Of a DNA stretch of 9,452 bases, positions 1-7,843 are shown piece by piece. Each line of letters starts with the position of its first letter. Positions within the stretch are counted from its first letter, which is position 1. A model generated the notes under the pieces. It was not told where the DNA came from. It made no database searches and saw only the letters and a list, made by a program, of their open reading frames with translations. The translations under genes and the position numbers were made by a program. This DNA comes from VBAS01 sp035764525 (GTDB lineage Bacteria > Bacteroidota > Bacteroidia > Chitinophagales > Chitinophagaceae): NCBI GenBank assembly GCA_035764525.1, contig DASTZB010000525.1:1-9452 (forward strand), given 5' to 3'.

Positions 1-848
1 ATAAATTCAGGCATAAGTCAACCGCCGAACAGATTGCAGATAGCCTGAGCACAGCAGAACTTCTTAACAGATATAAACCCATCGAAATTGACTCTTCGGT
101 CCTGGTTAAAGATAATATCCGAATAGGCATAGGGCATTACAAAAACCATTCTCAAATTATCGAAATAAGTGGTTGGGCTTATCGTGAAAATTCAAATAAT
201 AAAAATGCTATTATAAAAACTATTTTACGATCAAAAGATAAGATATATGAATTGCCAACTAACCAGTTAGACAGGTCTGATATAGCATCTTATTTTAAAA
301 GGAAGGACATATTCAATGCTGGGTTCATTTCAACTGTTAGCAGATCTCAATTAGAACCGGGCGATTATCAAATTGGAATTGCTGTCATGTATAAAGACAG
401 CTTAAAAAAATGGTTCAATTATATTCCTGATAATCATTTATTGATCAGGAGTAATTACAAAATTGAAAAATTAAGCTCTACTCACTCACTTCAAGTTCAG
501 AAAAATGATATTGAATACAATATCGCTTCAGTTGAAGAAAATGAAAACAAGTTCCTTATTGATGGCTGGGCTTTTTTTAAAAACGCAGATTCAAGGAATA
601 CAAAAATTAATTTAATCCTTCAGGACACTACCGGAATAACTTATAGAGTTAATACTGATATAGTAAGGAGAGCTGATGTAAGTTCCTATTTTAAAAATCC
701 TTTACTTGATTACAGCGGCTTCGCGGTTATCATACTTAAAGACAAACTACCTCCGGGAGTCTACACCTTAGGAATTGAAACTATTTGTTGCAATGGGCGA
801 AGTAGCTTTGGCATGGGTGATAAAAAAATTATTATCAATGCTCCTTAA
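1..848 (+). CDS. C-terminal part of a protein with two tandem beta-rich domains (5' end outside window)
   Basis: The frame beginning at base 3 is open from the window edge to the TAA at 846-848, giving 281 visible residues. A TTG at 252 could be read as a start, but it lies inside the first domain copy, so the gene begins upstream. Two copies of one domain are visible. Each has a GWA(Y/F) motif (Trp at visible residues 58 and 189), then R-(S/A)-D-(I/V)-x-S-Y-F-K (from residues 91 and 223), then (A/S)-G-F, then L-x-P-G-x-Y-x-(L/I)-G-I. The period is about 131 residues, and each copy is preceded by a short strand-like stretch ending in a polar-Ile-Ile pattern. The alternation of hydrophobic and polar residues suggests a beta-sandwich. 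No catalytic motif, membrane helix or sorting signal is visible in this part. Similar C-terminal modules occur on surface or glycan-related proteins, but I cannot name the family; the function depends on the missing N-terminus. It converges on the GH18 gene with a 33-nt gap. Confidence 0.8.
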   Translation, partial: KFRHKSTAEQIADSLSTAELLNRYKPIEIDSSVLVKDNIRIGIGHYKNHSQIIEISGWAYRENSNNKNAIIKTILRSKDKIYELPTNQLDRSDIASYFKRKDIFNAGFISTVSRSQLEPGDYQIGIAVMYKDSLKKWFNYIPDNHLLIRSNYKIEKLSSTHSLQVQKNDIEYNIASVEENENKFLIDGWAFFKNADSRNTKINLILQDTTGITYRVNTDIVRRADVSSYFKNPLLDYSGFAVIILKDKLPPGVYTLGIETICCNGRSSFGMGDKKIIINAP

Positions 849-881
849 TGAAATTTCAGGTCTTGCTTTGAGGTAATTGAA

Positions 882-2027
882 CTATTTACTCTCTTTCACA
901 TACTTAAATTTGTCTGCAATAACCTTAAGAAGATATTCCTTTTTATCGCTATTATACTCCCAAAACATAACACCCGCAAGATGATGTTGCTTTACATATT
1001 TACATTTCTCCTTTACAGATCTTTCGTTATCATAAGAGATAAATATTTTTTTCTCCGAATTAAAAAGATAAGGAGCCTTCGCAGTAGCATCCCAATATTC
1101 CTTATAACCATTTTTATTAAGGAAACTATCTTTTAAATAAGTAAATCCACCGCCTCGTGCAAATCTTATCGCCTTCCTATATAAACCGTTATTATCGGTT
1201 GATTCCATTTGCCAGCCTTTACCATAAAAAGCCATTCCGATCACAATTTTAGCGGCCGGCACACCTGCTGCTATAAATGTCTGTATTGATCTGTGTGCAG
1301 AATATTGGTCGCTATCTCCTGAAGAAACATACAAATTGGTATGATGGCCCGAGACAGGATCCCAGCCACCAGCATAATCATAGCTCATAATATTTATATA
1401 GTCTGTATACTGCTGTACTTTGTCCATTTCTGTATGATCAAGATAAGCCTGCGATCCGCCAACAGCAGTTGTTACATAATATTTCATCTGCCTCGTGCGA
1501 CTGAGACTATCGAGACCTTTCCTTAACTCTTTAAAAAGAAGAGTATAATGTTGTTTGTCTTCGGGTCGATAGACGTTGCTGTCACCGATCATGCCCGGGT
1601 ATTCCCAGTCTATATCGATACCATCTAAGTAATATTTTGAAACTATATCCACTGCACTCAAAGCAAAGTTTCTTGTAGAAGTGTCGGTCAGTGTTGCATC
1701 AGAAAAATTTTTGCTCCAGGTCCATCCTCCAATCGAGATCAATATTTTTAAATCCGGATTTATCCTTTTTAACTCACTCAACTTTCGCAGGTTCACTGTA
1801 TCTGTCGTTTCATTGTGCAGCCATGCACGATTATCCTTAATATCAATAAACGCATAGTTAATATGCGAAAGCCGCAACACATCAATAGAATCTGTTGCGA
1901 TCAATCCCCGGAAGCCACCCACATAGCCAATTATAACTGGTTTTGTCTTCGGTTTTATAAAATATGATGGCGGAATTATGATCGCTGCACAAAACAAAAA
2001 ACCTATATTAAAAATCGTCTTCTTCAT
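882..2027 (-). CDS. GH18 family glycoside hydrolase, chitinase-like, exported
   Basis: This 381-residue enzyme has the hallmarks of GH18 chitinases, which cut beta-1,4 bonds of N-acetylglucosamine polymers by substrate-assisted catalysis. Numbered from the ATG at 2027, it shows the SxGG motif (S98-G101), the DxxDxDxE signature with D135, D138, D140 and the acid/base E142, the M-S-Y-D-Y motif (Y216, D217, Y218), a GMAFYGKGW strand (264-272), and a Trp at 356 in FWEYNSD at the barrel end. All key residues are present. I chose the ATG at 2027 over a TTG at 2072: the ATG starts a Lys-Lys and hydrophobic segment typical of a signal peptide or anchor, while the TTG would add 15 polar residues before it. 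The Cys in that segment does not fit a lipobox. The protein is essentially one catalytic barrel, with no carbohydrate-binding module and no type IX secretion C-terminal domain. It lies 84 nt downstream of the GH67-like gene and is probably co-transcribed. Chitin as substrate is inferred; some GH18 members are endo-N-acetylglucosaminidases. Confidence 0.92.
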   Translation of the reverse strand: MKKTIFNIGFLFCAAIIIPPSYFIKPKTKPVIIGYVGGFRGLIATDSIDVLRLSHINYAFIDIKDNRAWLHNETTDTVNLRKLSELKRINPDLKILISIGGWTWSKNFSDATLTDTSTRNFALSAVDIVSKYYLDGIDIDWEYPGMIGDSNVYRPEDKQHYTLLFKELRKGLDSLSRTRQMKYYVTTAVGGSQAYLDHTEMDKVQQYTDYINIMSYDYAGGWDPVSGHHTNLYVSSGDSDQYSAHRSIQTFIAAGVPAAKIVIGMAFYGKGWQMESTDNNGLYRKAIRFARGGGFTYLKDSFLNKNGYKEYWDATAKAPYLFNSEKKIFISYDNERSVKEKCKYVKQHHLAGVMFWEYNSDKKEYLLKVIADKFKYVKESK

Positions 2028-2111
2028 ATTTAGAAGTGATTGTTTATTTGTCTTCAACTCAACGCCATTCAAGCTTTTTATGCATTAAAAATAATATCAG
2101 TAACGAATGAT

Positions 2112-4271
2112 CTATTGCTTGTTTGGCTGAGCTTGCTTTGCAATTTCAATATCCTTTGCTACATCCGGCCGGATCTTTTCCCAGTGAAAAGTGAGATAAA
2201 AATTTTCTTTACTTTCTTTACCACCCTGCTGGCTTAAATGTACCAGCGGCATCTCTTTATATAATGGTTTGGCAATGCTAATGATACTATCCCAATAATT
2301 CAATGCATTTTGTAAATGCTTTACTGCATTTTGTTTATTGCTTTCGCCAGCACGAGTCCGATACGTTTGCAAAGCAATGCCTCCTTTTATTTTTTCCGCC
2401 AGATGCAAGCCAAGATAAGACCATGCTTTTATATCAGCGACTTCATAACGTAATGCCTTGTTCACTGATACATTTATTTTACTGACAAGTTTTAATGCAT
2501 TGTTACAGTCTTTCTCTAACATCTCTGCAAGCATAGTTGGAGTGATCACCTTTTTATCAATAATCGTTTTAGACTCTGTTCGTTTTACATAATCAGCAAT
2601 CGAAACATAAGTTGTATCAAGTGGCGGCTGTTTGATAAGACGATCAACAGAAATGTACTCTACCCGTTTGGTTGTGTTATCCAATGCCATCATGCCTTCA
2701 CTGTATAATGTAAAATCCCAGCCACAGTCGAAATAAGAAGCTAATCGCAATGGCGTGGTGCCCGCTAATGAAGATGCTATCAATAATTGTTCACCAGCAT
2801 TTCCATAGAGTCGGGTGAATTCTTTTTTAAATAGATCATCAGCAATGTTCGGATCATACATTAATCTTCCCCAGAGTTTATAAAACAACCATTGTCTTTC
2901 GAATGCAAAATGCCAGGGAAGATCAACATTATCTTTAGTAAAATAGTCTTTTGCAGGTATATAAGTTTCAGAACCGATGATATAACCCCCTGAATAAGAT
3001 CTTTTGTTTTGCACGATATGTTTACGAACAAATGAAGGCACACCCCATCGAAGACAAAAGAAATCTTCATTGCGGGCAGTCCATACAATTTTATACGCAG
3101 TTGGTTCAGGTTTGAAATAAGTATCATATAATTTTCCGCCATGCACTTTAATAAGTTTTGTCGTAGAATGTGCATGTGACCAGTTGAATTTTAGATCGGC
3201 CCATATTGGACCATCGGTAAAACCCATTGCGGCTTCCCTTTCTATTCCTTGACGTGTCAATTGTTCAGTTTCAATACTTGTGATTCCCAATGAACCAATA
3301 GTGCTTGAAAAAGGAATACGATGTATGAGTTTTGATTTTCGATTGGCCAAACGCATTCCTTCAACAATGGTTTCCCTCATCCACTCTTCTCGTTGCTGCG
3401 GCGTCATACCACCCATGCCTTCTCCCAATGTAAGACCCATACCGGTAAGACCGGGATATTCTTCCAGCATTTGTGTCACACATTCACGGGTATATCTTTT
3501 TATAATTTCTGAAGTGTCTCCATTTACAAAATATTCATGCGTCAGGTTATCCATTGCCACGTTATGTGCCCTCGCAAATTCAGGACTAACAAAAATATTG
3601 AATGGAATAATATAAGTTTCAATTGCTCTTTCGGTAGCCATGTTGATGATCGAATGAAAAAGTTTTTGCCACTCTCTCATTTCTCCTTGACTCCATGGAC
3701 TTGCTTCGGGAAAATTCTTTGGTTGGATCAAAAAAGTATAAGGATGAAGATTCCAGAGTGTAAGTGTATTGAAACGATTTATCACCATCATATCAAGAAA
3801 AGCTTTCCAATAACTGGTGCCGCGGCAGGTTTGATCATGCAATTCCAGCGCATAGCTATGACGGTAAGTATCCCATGGAAGGTCATATTTGATAGCACGA
3901 AAAGCAAGAAATGGTTTTTCATTTTTTGGTTTGCACCCTTTTAATGCAATGCCATTACTTAAATCTTCAGCCAGCGAAAGACAGCCATAAATCAGACCGC
4001 GTTCATCGCCACCAACAATATTTATTGTTTGTTTTTCCTTTTTTATAAAGAAGGATTCGGGTCCGGCTTTAGCCTGCAGCGAAAGATTGATTTGAAAAGT
4101 TGCAGGCATGGCAGATAGTTGATAGCCTTTTTCCTTTAGAAATTTTTCGAGCCGTAACGCCGCATAAGATTGCTGGGGTGAAGTTTTATCAAAATTTATT
4201 GTAACCGTTTGGGAAATCGCAGCAGGAATAAAAACAGGTAAAAAAAAATATAACAATACAAACTTTTTCAT
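2112..4271 (-). CDS. exported glycoside hydrolase, distantly GH67 (alpha-glucuronidase)-like
   Basis: This 719-residue protein begins with a clear signal peptide (residues 1-20, cleavage likely after AIS before Gln21). Residues about 22-110 look like the alpha/beta accessory domain shared by GH20, GH67, GH84 and GH115 enzymes, ending in a GGDERGLIYGCLSLAEDL-type strand and helix. Residues about 120-470 look like a TIM barrel: a YWKAFLDMMVINRFNTLTLW segment (154-173), G-M-G-L-T-L-G-E-G with E284 as a candidate acid, D-G-P-I-W-A-D at 353-359, and W-x-F-A-x-E-R-Q-W-L-F-Y-K-L-W-G-R-L near 453-470. The order of these blocks matches my recollection of GH67 alpha-glucuronidase, as does the total length of about 700. 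The match is loose and canonical GH67 catalytic motifs are not obvious, so the substrate is unknown. The C-terminal 200 residues are helical, with an LGLHLAEKIK-type stretch as in related enzymes. The start ATG is at 4271 with no Shine-Dalgarno. The gene lies 78 nt after xth and 84 nt before the GH18 gene. Confidence 0.65.
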   Translation of the reverse strand: MKKFVLLYFFLPVFIPAAISQTVTINFDKTSPQQSYAALRLEKFLKEKGYQLSAMPATFQINLSLQAKAGPESFFIKKEKQTINIVGGDERGLIYGCLSLAEDLSNGIALKGCKPKNEKPFLAFRAIKYDLPWDTYRHSYALELHDQTCRGTSYWKAFLDMMVINRFNTLTLWNLHPYTFLIQPKNFPEASPWSQGEMREWQKLFHSIINMATERAIETYIIPFNIFVSPEFARAHNVAMDNLTHEYFVNGDTSEIIKRYTRECVTQMLEEYPGLTGMGLTLGEGMGGMTPQQREEWMRETIVEGMRLANRKSKLIHRIPFSSTIGSLGITSIETEQLTRQGIEREAAMGFTDGPIWADLKFNWSHAHSTTKLIKVHGGKLYDTYFKPEPTAYKIVWTARNEDFFCLRWGVPSFVRKHIVQNKRSYSGGYIIGSETYIPAKDYFTKDNVDLPWHFAFERQWLFYKLWGRLMYDPNIADDLFKKEFTRLYGNAGEQLLIASSLAGTTPLRLASYFDCGWDFTLYSEGMMALDNTTKRVEYISVDRLIKQPPLDTTYVSIADYVKRTESKTIIDKKVITPTMLAEMLEKDCNNALKLVSKINVSVNKALRYEVADIKAWSYLGLHLAEKIKGGIALQTYRTRAGESNKQNAVKHLQNALNYWDSIISIAKPLYKEMPLVHLSQQGGKESKENFYLTFHWEKIRPDVAKDIEIAKQAQPNKQ

Positions 4272-4349
4272 CTAATGAATTTAGGAAAGAATCCTGTCTC
4301 CTGAGCATAAAGAACACACCCGGGTAGATAAAAGATGAAACCAGGAAAT

Positions 4350-5126
4350 TTATTTACCCTTCAACTCAATCCACACTGGCGCATGATCGCTTGTTTTCTC
4401 CCACCCTCTTACATGTTTATCAACTCCTGCGTTTACAAGTTTGGGTTTTAATTGAGGGCTCAATAAAAAATGATCTATCCGTAGGCCGGCATCACGCTGG
4501 TAAGCATTTCTGAAATAATCCCAGAATGTGTAGATCTTTTCCTTTGGATAAAGTTTCCGAATTGCATCTGTCCAGCCCTGCTCAACTAATTTTTTATAGG
4601 CATCCCGAATTTCTATTCTGAACAATGCATCGTTTACCCATCGTTCCGGTTTATAAACATCCAGCTCCGTTGGCATTACATTAAAATCACCGATCAGTGC
4701 GACAGGGATTTTTTGATCCAATAATTTTTTTGCGTGTGCGGTCAGTCGCTTAAACCATTTTTGCTTGTATTCGAATTTCGGACCGGGCCATGGATTACCA
4801 TTAGGAAGATAGAGACATCCTATCACCATTTTGTTTACAATTGCTTCAATATACCTGCTGTGACTATCTTCGGGATCACCTGGCAGTACCCGCCTTAATT
4901 CATTAATTTCTCCAACCCGTGAAAGGATAGCCACACCATTCCAACTTTTTTGTCCATGCCATTTAACGGCATAACCGGCATCGTTAATCGCTTGCAAAGG
5001 AAATTTTTCATTTGGTGCTTTCAGTTCCTGCAAACAAACTATATCCGGCTTCGACTCATTTAACCAACGAAGTAATACGGGCAGGCGACCATTGACTCCA
5101 TTCACATTATAAGTAGCGATCTTCAT
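4350..5126 (-). CDS. xth: exodeoxyribonuclease III / AP endonuclease (Xth family)
   Basis: This 258-residue protein has the length and motifs of exonuclease III, the magnesium-dependent 3'-5' exonuclease and class II AP endonuclease of base excision repair in the cytoplasm. The sequence shows N7 in TYNVNG, the metal ligand E34 in QELK, R91 and Y106 (in YLPNGNP), D147 and N149 in GDFNV, D218-H219 in RIDHFLLS, and the catalytic D247-H248 in SDHAP. Every catalytic position is intact. The W-D-Y-F-R segment at 202-206 before the RIDH motif is also typical of bacterial Xth. The ATG at 5126 starts directly with the conserved M-K-I-A-T-Y-N strand, so the start is well fixed. It is the first gene of a likely three-gene minus-strand run with two exported glycosidases and is divergent from the M90 peptidase across 96 nt. 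No functional link to the glycosidases is known to me. Distinguishing xthA from an exoA-type paralogue needs alignment. Confidence 0.95.
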   Translation of the reverse strand: MKIATYNVNGVNGRLPVLLRWLNESKPDIVCLQELKAPNEKFPLQAINDAGYAVKWHGQKSWNGVAILSRVGEINELRRVLPGDPEDSHSRYIEAIVNKMVIGCLYLPNGNPWPGPKFEYKQKWFKRLTAHAKKLLDQKIPVALIGDFNVMPTELDVYKPERWVNDALFRIEIRDAYKKLVEQGWTDAIRKLYPKEKIYTFWDYFRNAYQRDAGLRIDHFLLSPQLKPKLVNAGVDKHVRGWEKTSDHAPVWIELKGK

Positions 5127-5222
5127 TGGCTATTTTTTCCTAAACTTAAGAATTCCTTACCATTTATCTTTTTCAAATCCGTTCCCGAGCCAGCTGAGCG
5201 GGATTCCTTAATTTCATTTCCT
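5127..5222. promoter_or_regulatory. divergent intergenic region between xth and the M90 peptidase gene
   Basis: These 96 nt must hold the promoters for both divergent genes. I see no full match to the Bacteroidota -33/-7 consensus. On the plus strand TATCTTTT (5165-5172) matches TAnnTTTG at seven of eight positions but has no TTG at the right spacing. On the minus strand a TAAGTTTA sequence is similarly close, with a TTG about 25 nt upstream. A short inverted repeat TCCCG/CGGGA (5183-5187 and 5199-5203) and a direct repeat ATTCCTTA (5152-5159 and 5203-5210) are present; either could be chance. Confidence 0.3.
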
Positions 5223-6017
5223 ATGGATGGATTCCTCATCACAATTGCTTCGATCGCCGCCGCCGGGTTATTGTTTATTTTTTGGCTAAAAACAAAAAAG
5301 ACAACAAGAGTCGCTGTCACTTCTGCTAAACCCTTTCCTGATTCACACAAGCGAATACTTGCAGAGCAAGTGCCATTTTACCAGTTACTGGATGATACAA
5401 GAAAAAATGAGTTTGAAAACAGGATACAGCATTTTCTTTCACAAACAAAAATTACAGGAGTAAACACAGTTGTGGAAGATCTTGACAAAGTATTAATAGC
5501 TTCAAGTGCGGTCATCCCGATTTTTAATTTCCCGGGTTGGGAATATATACATCTCCATGAAGTATTGCTTTATCCTGATTCATTCAATCATGAATTTGAA
5601 CAGCAAGGGAATGGTCGTGATGTATTAGGCATGGTTGGGAGTGGCGCACTAAATCATGTGATGATCTTATCGCAGCACCAGCTAAGACAAGCCTTTATTA
5701 ATAAAACAGGAAAAGACAATACAGCGATACACGAGTTTGTACACCTGGTTGATAAAACGGACGGCGATATTGATGGCATTCCCGCTTTTATCCTTGAAAA
5801 AAAATATATACAACCCTGGTTGCAGTTGATGCAACATGAAATAAGACTGATTAACGAAGATAAGTCAGATATCAATCCTTATGGAGCGACAAACGAGGCT
5901 GAGTTTTTCGCTGTTGTGTCAGAATATTTTTTTGAAAGACCAAAGCTATTAAAGGAAAAACACCCGGAGCTTTATGAATTGCTGGAGAAAATTTTTTGTA
6001 AGCAGCCGGCTGAATAA
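5223..6017 (+). CDS. membrane-anchored M90 (MtfA-family) zinc peptidase
   Basis: This 264-residue protein carries a zinc metallopeptidase site: H170-E171-F-V-H174 (HExxH) and, about 50 residues later, a glutamate-rich N-E-A-E-F-F-A segment (E227 the likely third ligand) followed by V-S-E-Y-F-F-E-R-P. This spacing and the F-F-A-x-x-S-E-Y-F-F-E pattern define peptidase family M90, whose reference member is the E. coli Mlc titration factor A. Further family features are the L-x-x-F-L-x-x-K-x-I-x-G-V region near 70-80 and the GWEYIHLHEVLLYP strand at 105-118. Residues about 4-22 form one hydrophobic helix, followed by Lys and Arg residues, so the catalytic domain is probably tethered at the inner membrane with its bulk in the cytoplasm; E. 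coli MtfA is soluble. The ATG at 5223 begins just before this helix. The gene is divergent from xth and converges on the histidine kinase gene with a 27-nt gap. The natural substrate is unknown; Mlc itself is a proteobacterial partner. Confidence 0.88.
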   Translation: MDGFLITIASIAAAGLLFIFWLKTKKTTRVAVTSAKPFPDSHKRILAEQVPFYQLLDDTRKNEFENRIQHFLSQTKITGVNTVVEDLDKVLIASSAVIPIFNFPGWEYIHLHEVLLYPDSFNHEFEQQGNGRDVLGMVGSGALNHVMILSQHQLRQAFINKTGKDNTAIHEFVHLVDKTDGDIDGIPAFILEKKYIQPWLQLMQHEIRLINEDKSDINPYGATNEAEFFAVVSEYFFERPKLLKEKHPELYELLEKIFCKQPAE

Positions 6018-6044
6018 AAACCTCTTTTACTTTTTATCGATGTT

Positions 6045-7496
6045 TTATTCCGCCTTCGGTAGTGAGAAAGAAAAAGTGCTTCCTTTCCCCGGTTTACTTT
6101 CAATATAAAGCTGTCCCCCATTTCTTATCATGAATTCTTTGCAAAGTTTTAATCCCAGGCCCGTACCCGATTCACTTGCTGTTCCTTTAGTAGAATAAAA
6201 ATCATTGCCGTTTATTTTTTTCAATGCTTCAGGGCTGATGCCGGTTCCATTGTCCTGCACAAACACTTCAACAAGGGTACAGTTTTCATGTACACCTATT
6301 TTAATATTTCCTTTTTGAGGAGTAAATTTTATAGCATTGGAAACAAGATTACGCAAAACAAGATTCAGCATATCCTTATCCATAAACCCATAGATTCCTT
6401 CCTTGCTATCGCTCTCAATAACAATTTGCTTGTTTTCTGATTGCCTGCGCAATAAATTCAATGTCTCCTCGATTGCCATTCCAATATCAACTTTTTGCGG
6501 GTACACCACATGTGATTGCATTTGTGCCTTTGCCCATTGAAGTAAATTATCCATTAAGCTGGTTGTATAAGTGAGGTCACTTACTACTGCGGGGATCATT
6601 TTTCTTAGTTCCCGCGTCGGAATTTTATTTTGCTGCACTTCCCCGAAAAAATTGCGCATCGCATACATCGGCGCTTTCAGATCATGGGAAATAATACTGA
6701 ACAATTTATTTTTTAAAGCATTTAACTCTTTTAGCTCCTGTGTTTGATTTTCAAGAATACCGGCATCCTCTTTTATTTTTTCCGATTGTATTTGGATCTG
6801 TACATTCTTTTGTCGCAGGTCATAATTCTTGCTCAGAATGCTTAACTGGTAAGTAGTATTTTCATTTTTTATCAGGTATAATCCATAAAAAATAAATACG
6901 ATCGCCACCCCTTCATTAACGAGATACAGGAAATTATTAATATTTTCTAACTCGTAAAGAAATTGTTTCAATATCACGGATAATACAAAAAAATTGACCA
7001 TCGAAAAAGCTATTATAAAAAGCATGAAGGCTACATCTTTCAAAAAGAAGACAGCGAGAATTCCGTATAAAATAAAATAGAGATCGATGCCAAGATGCAT
7101 GCCATTCATGAAAATAAAACTGCACGTAAGGGGATGCAGAATAAAATAAGCAATAAGCGCAGACCGGTGCTTATACTGGCTGTTCAGGTATAACACCAGC
7201 ATACTAACCAGCAAAGGAAGGCAACTTACTATGCCAACCCAGCCTCCAAATTTATCATTATAAAAGATGCATGTAAAAAGAATGACTATCCCCGAAAGTA
7301 ATTGGAAAAAGTTCAGTTGATTAAAGATGCCGAGTTTGCGCAACTTATATTCTTCCATTGTCTCCCTGTATCCGACCGTTTTAATTTCACGCATTAAAGA
7401 AACCAGGTTTTGCTTCAGGTAAACATTGGGTCTGCTGATCCTGGGAATCTTTAGTTTACTCAGCAGGTGGTGCAGGCTATGTTGGCTTAATTCCAT
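6045..7496 (-). CDS. six-helix membrane sensor histidine kinase (orphan)
   Basis: This 483-residue protein is a HisKA/HATPase_c sensor kinase. After about 60 mostly polar residues come six predicted membrane helices (about 63-80, 86-104, 112-130, 136-152, 155-176, 188-209) joined by very short loops. Residues 213-262 form a probable coiled coil or signalling helix. The H-box follows, with the phosphorylated H271 in FSIISHDLKAPM, then the N-box (N383 and N387 in LRNLVSNAIKF), the G1 box D415-N-G-T-G, and the G2 box G444-T-G-L-G-L. All catalytic boxes are intact. It should autophosphorylate at H271 and pass phosphate to a response regulator, but none lies beside it and the protein has no receiver domain. 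With no sizeable periplasmic domain, it probably senses something within or near the membrane. The ATG at 7496 is not preceded by a Shine-Dalgarno. It is divergent from nfeD and convergent with the peptidase gene. The signal is unknown. Confidence 0.93.
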   Translation of the reverse strand: MELSQHSLHHLLSKLKIPRISRPNVYLKQNLVSLMREIKTVGYRETMEEYKLRKLGIFNQLNFFQLLSGIVILFTCIFYNDKFGGWVGIVSCLPLLVSMLVLYLNSQYKHRSALIAYFILHPLTCSFIFMNGMHLGIDLYFILYGILAVFFLKDVAFMLFIIAFSMVNFFVLSVILKQFLYELENINNFLYLVNEGVAIVFIFYGLYLIKNENTTYQLSILSKNYDLRQKNVQIQIQSEKIKEDAGILENQTQELKELNALKNKLFSIISHDLKAPMYAMRNFFGEVQQNKIPTRELRKMIPAVVSDLTYTTSLMDNLLQWAKAQMQSHVVYPQKVDIGMAIEETLNLLRRQSENKQIVIESDSKEGIYGFMDKDMLNLVLRNLVSNAIKFTPQKGNIKIGVHENCTLVEVFVQDNGTGISPEALKKINGNDFYSTKGTASESGTGLGLKLCKEFMIRNGGQLYIESKPGKGSTFSFSLPKAE

Positions 7497-7553
7497 AGGT
7501 TTTTATTGGAGGGTGGGTTACGATAAATACAAATTAATAATTTTTTGTAAAGG

Positions 7554-7581
7554 TTGCTAGCCATCCCTTAATTTATGTTTG
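7554..7581 (+). promoter_or_regulatory. candidate Bacteroidota-type promoter for nfeD
   Basis: TTG at 7554-7556 is followed after 17 nt by TATGTTTG at 7574-7581, a full match to the Bacteroidota -7 element TAnnTTTG; the usual spacing to the -33 element is about 19 nt, so 17 is slightly short. If used, the leader before the nfeD ATG would be about 280 nt and would include the hairpin at 7844-7862. This is a pattern match only; with AT-rich DNA, chance matches are expected. Confidence 0.35.
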
Positions 7582-7843
7582 AAATAGTAATTATCCATAA
7601 GGATATATAGTAAGTTCCCTGCTGAATTTTATATTGAAAATATCAATCCGCAAAAACCAATTCCCCGATTTTGTCAACCTGATATTTTTAGTTTGATATA
7701 CTGTCCAAAAATTCCTCTTTAGGAAAAGCACTTTTTATTCCTTTGAAAATGTGTCGTTTCAATATTCATACAAAACGCCTCAGTTTTATATATAATTCGT
7801 TATCCGGCGATTTCAGTAACTTACAAAAGGTCTTTCCAACCCA

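Noticed and set aside
252..848. Treating the TTG at 252 as the start of a 198-residue protein.
   Set aside because: The same frame is open to the left edge and the upstream part completes the first copy of the repeated domain.
3280..3944. Two plus-strand open frames of 111 and 135 residues inside the GH67-like gene.
   Set aside because: They are antisense to a coding frame with a signal peptide and domain structure and show no family features.
5183..5203. Inverted repeat TCCCG/CGGGA between xth and the M90 gene as an operator.
   Set aside because: The stem is only five pairs with an 11-nt loop and has no supporting motif; chance is a sufficient explanation.
5123..5350. A 75-residue minus-strand open frame whose TGA overlaps the xth ATG by ATGA, resembling translational coupling.
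   Set aside because: It starts with TTG, lies antisense to the well-supported N-terminus of the M90 peptidase, and its sequence resembles no protein I recognise.
7631..7643. AT-rich hairpin ATATT-GAA-AATAT in the kinase-nfeD region.
   Set aside because: Such short AT palindromes are expected by chance in AT-rich intergenic DNA.
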